Source: Catenulispora pinisilvae
Lineage (GTDB): Bacteria > Actinomycetota > Actinomycetes > Streptomycetales > Catenulisporaceae
Assembly (NCBI RefSeq): GCF_015356865.1
Contig: NZ_JAAFZA010000076.1
Location: 1-41,695 of the forward strand
Length of the DNA stretch: 41,695 bases
Reading direction: 5' to 3'
The notes beneath the pieces are model-generated. The model did no database searches. It was not told where the DNA came from and saw only the letters and a list, made by a program, of their open reading frames with translations. This document shows, in pieces, positions 39,655 through 41,695 of this stretch (positions are counted from its first letter, which is position 1; every line of letters starts with the position of its first letter). The translations under genes and the position numbers were made by a program.

Positions 39655-41625
39655 TTCGACGCCTTCGGCCAGCTCACCAGCGACGGTGCCACCACCTACA
39701 GCTACGACGCGCTCGGGCGGTTGCAGAACAACGGCAACGGAAGCAACGGACTGAACCAGTACGCACAAGCCGGACTGGAACCAGCAAGCGACGGCAGCTG
39801 GAACTACGCCCGAGCCCCCGGCGACAGCAGCGGACCCCTGGCCGCCACCCCCACCGCCGGCGGCAACCCCCTGAGCCTGCAAACCAACGCCCACGGCGAC
39901 ATCATCGCCGGCACCAACCCCAAAACTGGCGCACTCGCGGCCAGCCGCAGCTACAACGCCTTCGGCAACGTCACCGCCAGCAGTGGCAACCTGCCAAACC
40001 TCGGATACCAGGGCAGCTACACCAGCCCCGCCACCGGCCGCACGTACGCACAATCCCGCTGGTACGACCCCACCGCAGGCATCTTCCTGTCCGAAGACAG
40101 CGCAGCACCGGCCGCACACAACGCCGTCGGAACCAACCTCTACGCCTACGCAGCCGCCAACCCCACCAGCGCCTTCGACCCGAGCGGACATGACTGCGGT
40201 TTGTTGTCGGCGGTCTGTGACATCTGGGACAACATCACGCAGGGGCTCGGCGACGTCGCGGACGCAGGCGCGAAAATCATCCAGGAGGAGGCGGCCTACG
40301 TCGACGCCGGGGTAGGGGACCTCGCATCCTTCGTCGCCGGCGAGGCTGTACCAGTGGTGGAGGCGACCGGTGTCGCCCTCGGCGAAGCCGCCGTCGAGGG
40401 TGCCGCCTGCGTGATCGGGTGCGCGGAGCTGGCCGTCGGTGCATTGGTCGTTGTGGCCATAGGCGGCGCCACATATGCCTTCATCGTCGGCGCCCAGGCA
40501 CTGATCTACGACGGTACCTACAACCCGGCTACCGGCACCGTTAGTTCACCAGCCACCACCACGTCGCCAACGGCACATCCATCCGTCCACTATCAGCCAC
40601 CGTCCAGCACCTCGGCCGCGCCGGCAGCAGCCAACCAGCCACCCGCAGCGCCCCCGCCGCCCCCGCCGCCGCACGTCACCGGCACTAAGACGGTGACCGG
40701 CACCGAGAGCTGGGATAACACCTCCAAGTGGTTCGACAGCGAATACCTCTACACCCGCGTCGACCACTACAGCCAGACCACCACTACTGTCGACACCTAC
40801 TGGTCCGACGGCCGTTGGTACTGGAAAACCGTCGTCTCGCCAGTCGCGGACACTTGGACGGTCACCCAGCAACTCCTGATCGACTGGTCGAACCCCGTAC
40901 AGTTGCCAACGCCTGTCGTCACTGCAGCCGACAATAGGGCACCGCAAAGCGGGCAAGGCACGGCCCCGGTCGGAACCTGCGGCGAAGGCGGCAACGTACT
41001 CTCCTGCACCGCGACCGTGTTCCCGACACTCCCACCAGAGGCCCAGACCGAACCGGCCGGGCAAGGGAACGGGCGAGGGAACCCACCGTGGAAGCCCACT
41101 GGCTGTAACGAGTTGCCCAGAGCATGGACGATAAAGCGGACCCCCGAAATGGACCCCACCAAGCAAGGAGATCTCAACCCAGGTGAGGACATTCAACCGC
41201 TCCAACAGGGAGAAAAGCTACGGCCAGGCGAGTACACCTTCATCGTCAGGCTCGATGGAACACTTCGAGCAGTCAACGACGGTGACTTCGCATGGAGCAG
41301 AGAGATCGGTCACACAAGCCTGTCCGAAGAAGCGGCCGTAGCAATGGCGGGTAACTTCGTGGTCGATGAAAATGGCAACATTACCGGCTTCGACAACCTG
41401 TCTGGGCACTATCGACCTTCGGACCAGTACGGTACCTGCTCGCTGGAACAGATCTCGCGGGACGCCTTCGACAGCCATAACTTCCCCTCGCCTCCCGAGG
41501 GGGCGTGGAATCCCGCCTCATGGCCACCGTCCCGTAGTGCTCGAGACCTAAGAGGGCGGAAAGCGACTGTCTGTCCGGTTCGTCGTTGGCTTTGGGTTGG
41601 GCTCCTGTGCAGGAGGTTTCGGTAG
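39655..41625 (+). pseudogene. Orphan Rhs C-terminal tip, 5'-truncated
   Basis: The frame becomes Rhs-like at F-D-A-F-G-Q-L-T-S-D-G and Y-S-Y-D-A-L-G-R-L, and reaches the Rhs core end (S-R-W-Y-D-P-T-A-G-I-F-L-S-E-D-S, L-Y-A-Y-A-A-A-N-P-T-S-A-F-D-P-S-G). Everything N-terminal of the last repeats is missing and no credible start exists (TTG 39616 has no site). The toxin part follows: hydrophobic helices (V-G-A-L-V-V-V-A-I-G-G-A), a Pro-rich linker, and a domain with F-I-V-R-L-D-G-T-L-R, H-T-S-L-S-E-E-A-A-V-A-M-A-G-N-F-V-V-D-E-N-G-N-I and S-G-H-Y-R-P-S, a pattern I know from polymorphic toxins. Serine is nearly always AGC in 39655-40195, unlike the intact Rhs gene. The last about 33 residues look unrelated. 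No immunity gene is seen before the window end. Confidence 0.65.
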
Positions 41626-41637
41626 TTTCGTAGGGTT

Positions 41638-41662
41638 CTGTCATCGCGCTTTTCGGTGACAG
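41638..41662. terminator. Hairpin near the window end
   Basis: CTGTCATCG and CGGTGACAG pair over nine positions (one G-T) around a 7-nt loop with TTTT. It follows the orphan Rhs frame by 12 bp. It may be a terminator or the end of another mobile element. Confidence 0.45.
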
Positions 41663-41695
41663 CCAGCGGATTCGGCACTGCGGCCGCCCGTCGCG

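Noticed and set aside
41381-41678. Minus-strand frames opposite the end of the orphan Rhs tip
   Set aside because: Antisense to the Rhs tip; one begins plausibly near 41644, but nothing in it is recognisable.

Overview
The window comes from a high-GC filamentous actinomycete of the Streptomyces/Catenulispora kind. The evidence is strong G/C bias at third codon positions, many GTG starts, overlapping GTGA/ATGA gene junctions, an FxLD-type lanthipeptide cluster, a Tad (Flp) pilus operon ending in a LysM-BTAD protein, and RsbW/SpoIIAA-type regulators. Nothing looks like core housekeeping; this is accessory genome with several broken genes. I saw no rRNA or tRNA genes.

Layout. (1) 1-1528: the right end of an ISKra4-family insertion sequence has removed the front of a type I-E cas1; cas2 follows intact. 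(2) 1737-5079: a long type I-E CRISPR array of about 55 repeats. Its crRNA strand is the minus strand, opposite to cas1-cas2. The decayed repeats lie beside cas2, so the young (leader) end is near 5080. (3) 5055-6286 (-): a thiopeptide-type/SpaB-C gene and the decayed 3' part of a LanC gene, reading directly into the array; the first gene's stop codon lies inside the first CRISPR repeat. (4) 6456-9604: a secreted small protein, a 71-residue protein, a 13-bp perfect hairpin, a broken Mom-like gene, a NUDIX hydrolase and an HTH/TPR regulator. (5) 10027-20219: the lanthipeptide locus, with a STAS protein, small ORFs, FxLD precursor, LanB (glutamylation part only), LanC, a regulatory block (hypothetical gene, RsbW-like ATPase with an in-frame TGA, two tandem-HTH proteins), the fusion of a SpaB-C elimination domain to a PCMT-like methyltransferase, and a helical protein. 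Divergent copies of the lanC/methyltransferase junction flank the regulatory block, so it was probably inserted or formed by recombination. (6) 20395-31123: a compact Tad pilus operon (lipoprotein, secreted protein, CpaB-like, TadZ-like, TadA, TadB, TadC, Flp-like pilin, two TadE-like, TadG-like, LysM-BTAD). (7) 31369-37072: a 1519-residue Rhs polymorphic toxin with a C-terminal zinc/HNH-like nuclease candidate, followed by a SUFU-type immunity gene and a ComJ/Nin-like protein. (8) 37073-41695: a strongly structured 152-bp inverted-repeat element, gene debris, a winged-helix protein, an RsbW-like ATPase, and an orphan Rhs C-terminal tip with different codon use.

How the parts work together. 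In the lanthipeptide locus LanB glutamylates Ser/Thr of the precursor, the SpaB-C domain eliminates glutamate, LanC forms the thioether rings and the PCMT-like domain methylates the product; the regulators around it probably control expression. In the Tad operon TadA powers export and assembly through TadB/TadC of Flp-like subunits, and the last gene could couple cell-wall sensing to transcription. The CRISPR array has lost its local cas1 but may still be expressed if effector genes survive upstream of the window.
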